A stretch of DNA of 64,000 bases, taken from NCBI RefSeq assembly GCF_000523515.1, contig NZ_AWRU01000001.1, positions 273,133-337,132 on the forward strand. The letters run 5' to 3'. The notes beneath the pieces are model-generated. The model was not told the origin of the DNA. It worked only from the letters and a program-made list of their open reading frames with translations, and did not search any database. Source of the stretch: Pedobacter sp. V48. Its GTDB lineage: Bacteria; Bacteroidota; Bacteroidia; Sphingobacteriales; Sphingobacteriaceae. Of the stretch, positions 62,129 through 64,000 are shown one piece after another (position 1 is the first letter of the stretch; each line of letters starts with the position of its first letter). The translations under genes were made by a program, and so were the position numbers.

Positions 62129-63694
62129 CTATTCCCGGTCTTTTCTATTTAAACCAAGTCTCCACCTAAAATATTTATCCAATACCTGAAGTGACTTTTC
62201 GTCGGGAACTGGTCCTACATGAGGTGTCTCCGCGAAACACATCACTGCAGGCTTATCGCCGGTAAACGCAGGCCATAGCGGAAGCTCCTTACCGTTAGGG
62301 TTTCCGTATTTCACAAAGTTAATCCAGTAACTCCCCATCGCGGTTGAAATTTCCAGATCTGATTCAGAAGTTTTCGGGTTCAAAGCATCTATATGCTGAA
62401 AAACATACGAAACATCCTGTGCATGAGGAGAGCCCTGCCCATATTCAGGAGTACCTTCGGGATAGTTTGGATGCTGATCAAAAAAATAATAAAACACTTT
62501 CGATGTCCCAGTTTTTGACTGGAGTCTGGCCCACGTCCAACTGTGCCATCCAAAAGCAGCATCTCTTGACAAATTCCTTGCAGCGCGTGTAACAGAATTC
62601 TCGCCTAGGGGATAGGCCTTAATCAGATCATCGGCAAATTTCCCATAACGTGCTTTTACTCCATCAATATATTCTTTAGGGTTTGCTCCAGGCGAAAAGC
62701 TCAGTCCTTCGTCAGAATTGTAGCCAATAAGCACTGGTACATCATTGTACCTACCTGCTTCGTATAGTTTATATTGAACATCAGGAATCACATGTCCATC
62801 TATAATAGGCCATGAACTGCCAACACCCCAACCCATAGGGAGTTTGTCGGCTTCTATCTTTCTAAGTTCTTCTATGGAAGCAGCACCTGCTTTTGCTGCA
62901 TAACCTAATCCGTCATTCTCCGCTTCCTGAAGGGCTTTCATATTTTCGCCCGGATATGTTTTGATACCGGCAGGTCCAAAGGATCCGCCACTTTGCGAGA
63001 TTGCCGCTCGGAAAAGACCCTTAGCCAGAGGAGAAGCACACAGCATACTCACTGAAATCCCTCCGGCGGATTCGCCAAAAATGGTTACTTTTTTGGGGTC
63101 GCCACCAAAAGCAGCGATGTTCTTCTGCACCCATTTAAGGCCTGCAATCTGGTCCAGTAAACCATAGTTTCCCGATGTATGCTCAGTTCCCTCTCTGCTT
63201 AATTCCGGGTGTACTAAAAAACCAAGCGGACCTACACGATAGGCAATACTGACAAATATAACTCCCTTTTGCGCCAATTTTTGTCCATCATACCATGCTT
63301 CGGCAGTTGATCCGGAACTGAACCCTCCCCCATAGATCCATACCATAACAGGTAAATTCTCTTTATTTGATTTTGCGGGGCTCCATACATTCAGATATAA
63401 GCAGTCTTCGCTTTTGCCTGCAACCGGGCTGCCTCCTTGCATCGGTGAGGCAGCAAAATGAACAGCCTGCTTTACTCCATCCCACTTTACTACTGGTTGT
63501 GGGGCTTTCCACCGTAATGAACCAACTGGCGGAGCCGCAAAAGGAATTCCACGGAATATACTCAGATTATTTTCTGATATCCCTTGTATCCTACCCCCTT
63601 CAACGTCTAAATGAACAGGCAATTGAGCATGGCCTGTTAGCGCTGTGAATACCATCACCAGAACTATAAATGCACCATTTTTCCGTATCCTCAT
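62129..63694 (-). CDS. Type B carboxylesterase, exported
   Basis: 521-aa alpha/beta hydrolase with signal peptide to about residue 24 (LTGHAQ). It has the type B features: EDCLYLNVWSP, oxyanion hole WIYGGGFSSGS (about 119-129), nucleophile Ser209 in FGESAGGIS, acid in NSDEGLSF and His in SPHAQDVSYVF. Probable role is removal of acyl or aromatic ester groups (acetyl, feruloyl) from polysaccharides, from its place next to glycosidases. It starts seven bases after the stop of the partial gene upstream, so both are in one operon, separated from the HTCS by a 263-base gap. Confidence 0.92.
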   Translation of the reverse strand: MRIRKNGAFIVLVMVFTALTGHAQLPVHLDVEGGRIQGISENNLSIFRGIPFAAPPVGSLRWKAPQPVVKWDGVKQAVHFAASPMQGGSPVAGKSEDCLYLNVWSPAKSNKENLPVMVWIYGGGFSSGSTAEAWYDGQKLAQKGVIFVSIAYRVGPLGFLVHPELSREGTEHTSGNYGLLDQIAGLKWVQKNIAAFGGDPKKVTIFGESAGGISVSMLCASPLAKGLFRAAISQSGGSFGPAGIKTYPGENMKALQEAENDGLGYAAKAGAASIEELRKIEADKLPMGWGVGSSWPIIDGHVIPDVQYKLYEAGRYNDVPVLIGYNSDEGLSFSPGANPKEYIDGVKARYGKFADDLIKAYPLGENSVTRAARNLSRDAAFGWHSWTWARLQSKTGTSKVFYYFFDQHPNYPEGTPEYGQGSPHAQDVSYVFQHIDALNPKTSESDLEISTAMGSYWINFVKYGNPNGKELPLWPAFTGDKPAVMCFAETPHVGPVPDEKSLQVLDKYFRWRLGLNRKDRE

Positions 63695-63701
63695 AAATTA
63701 C

Positions 63702-64000
63702 TTATAAATCTATTGGAGTAAATTTAAAATTTTTAAACGTTACACTTCCTTCGCCTATAGCACACAAGCCAATTCTTAGGCTTAAAAAGCCACTCAGCAC
63801 GTTATGATGTATGGCAGAAACCTCAAGCGAAGTTTCAATTTTATTCCATTTAATACCGTCTGTACTATAATACATATTTACCGTATTATTAATGTTTTTA
63901 AGACGAAGGAATACATGATTTTTTATAACGCTCTTTTCAGTTTGAAACTGCCAGCCACGTAAATTGGCAAATATGTTTTTATCGTCGGCCAGGATCCCTG
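63702..64000 (-). CDS. C-terminal end of a GH43-type or similar enzyme (partial)
   Basis: The frame runs off the right edge; about 98 codons are visible before the TAA at 63704-63702. The fragment ends in HVFLRLKNINNTVNMYYS, then TDGIKWNKIETSLEVS and LRIGLCAIGEGSVTFKNFKF, the pattern of the concanavalin-like (DUF1349/GH43 C-terminal) beta-sandwich with its YYS-x-DG-x-x-W motif. The same motif occurs in the frameshifted GH43 protein at 44808-46402. The catalytic domain is outside the window, so the family is inferred. Confidence 0.7.
   Translation of the reverse strand, partial: GILADDKNIFANLRGWQFQTEKSVIKNHVFLRLKNINNTVNMYYSTDGIKWNKIETSLEVSAIHHNVLSGFLSLRIGLCAIGEGSVTFKNFKFTPIDL

Noticed and set aside
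1..64000. CRISPR arrays, tRNA and rRNA genes, integrase or phage genes
   Set aside because: No regular spaced repeats, cloverleaf-like gene, rRNA stretch or recombinase or phage protein was recognised on reading both strands; short degenerate tRNAs could still be missed without a covariance search.

Overview
The window reads as a chromosome segment of a soil or plant-associated Bacteroidota bacterium, most likely Sphingobacteriaceae (Pedobacter-like). The signs are TonB-dependent transporters with STN and carboxypeptidase-regulatory-like N-termini, ECF sigma/FecR pairs, a hybrid two-component regulator with an AraC output, many short-lipobox lipoproteins with CKK/CKKD after the cysteine, AT-rich gaps, few Shine-Dalgarno sequences and a near-perfect Bacteroidota promoter (TTTG-N20-TAnnTTTG) at 14247-14278. 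No rRNA, tRNA, CRISPR array, intact insertion sequence or phage was recognised. Taxonomy is inferred from gene content only.

Layout. 1-2604: the end of a carbohydrate locus (clan GH-D alpha-galactosidase plus the 5' end of another exported protein). 2707-7110: exported di-haem peroxidase, phosphoesterase lipoprotein and Yellow/major-royal-jelly-like beta-propeller. 7186-11629: a transglutaminase-like gene divergent from the conserved trio ATP-grasp / alpha-E / transglutaminase. 11651-15102: a frameshifted cholesterol-dependent-cytolysin-like lipoprotein without domain 4, a DUF6265 protein, an AraC regulator and a divergent ArsR-SRPBCC operon with a well-defined promoter and two palindromic operator candidates. 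15381-16353: small orphan genes and terminators. 16490-22535: ECF sigma, FecR, TonB receptor and a purple-acid-phosphatase-like enzyme. 22664-24034: small exported or membrane proteins, one of them a free-standing STN domain. 24190-41452: ECF sigma and FecR followed by a tight eight-gene operon (TonB receptor, DUF4397 lipoprotein, unknown lipoprotein, three fasciclin lipoproteins, Oar-type TonB receptor, IPT/TIG-NHL lipoprotein). 41584-43943: orphan small genes and a DoxX-like membrane protein with a cysteine-rich tail. 44808-64000: a polysaccharide utilisation region with GH43 (frameshifted), GH43, GH5-BACON, GH5-ricin, DUF1080, a dehydrogenase-like cytochrome c, GH3, the hybrid regulator, a carboxylesterase and the end of a further protein.

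How the genes may work together. In the right part, surface or periplasmic GH5 endo-enzymes would cut a beta-glucan or xylan-type backbone, GH43 enzymes would remove arabinose or xylose, GH3 would finish the oligosaccharides, the esterase could remove ester groups, and the hybrid regulator would sense a released sugar; no SusC/SusD pair lies in this part. In the middle, two FecI/FecR-controlled systems pair outer-membrane import with a phosphatase (first) and with a large set of adhesion-like lipoproteins (second). The second, with two TonB receptors and three FAS1 lipoproteins in place of SusD, is the best candidate here for an undescribed system. Second is the broken cytolysin-like gene: adding one base to a run of nine A restores a single 373-residue protein. 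A similar one-base loss in a homopolymer breaks a GH43 gene, so sequencing error must be ruled out for both.
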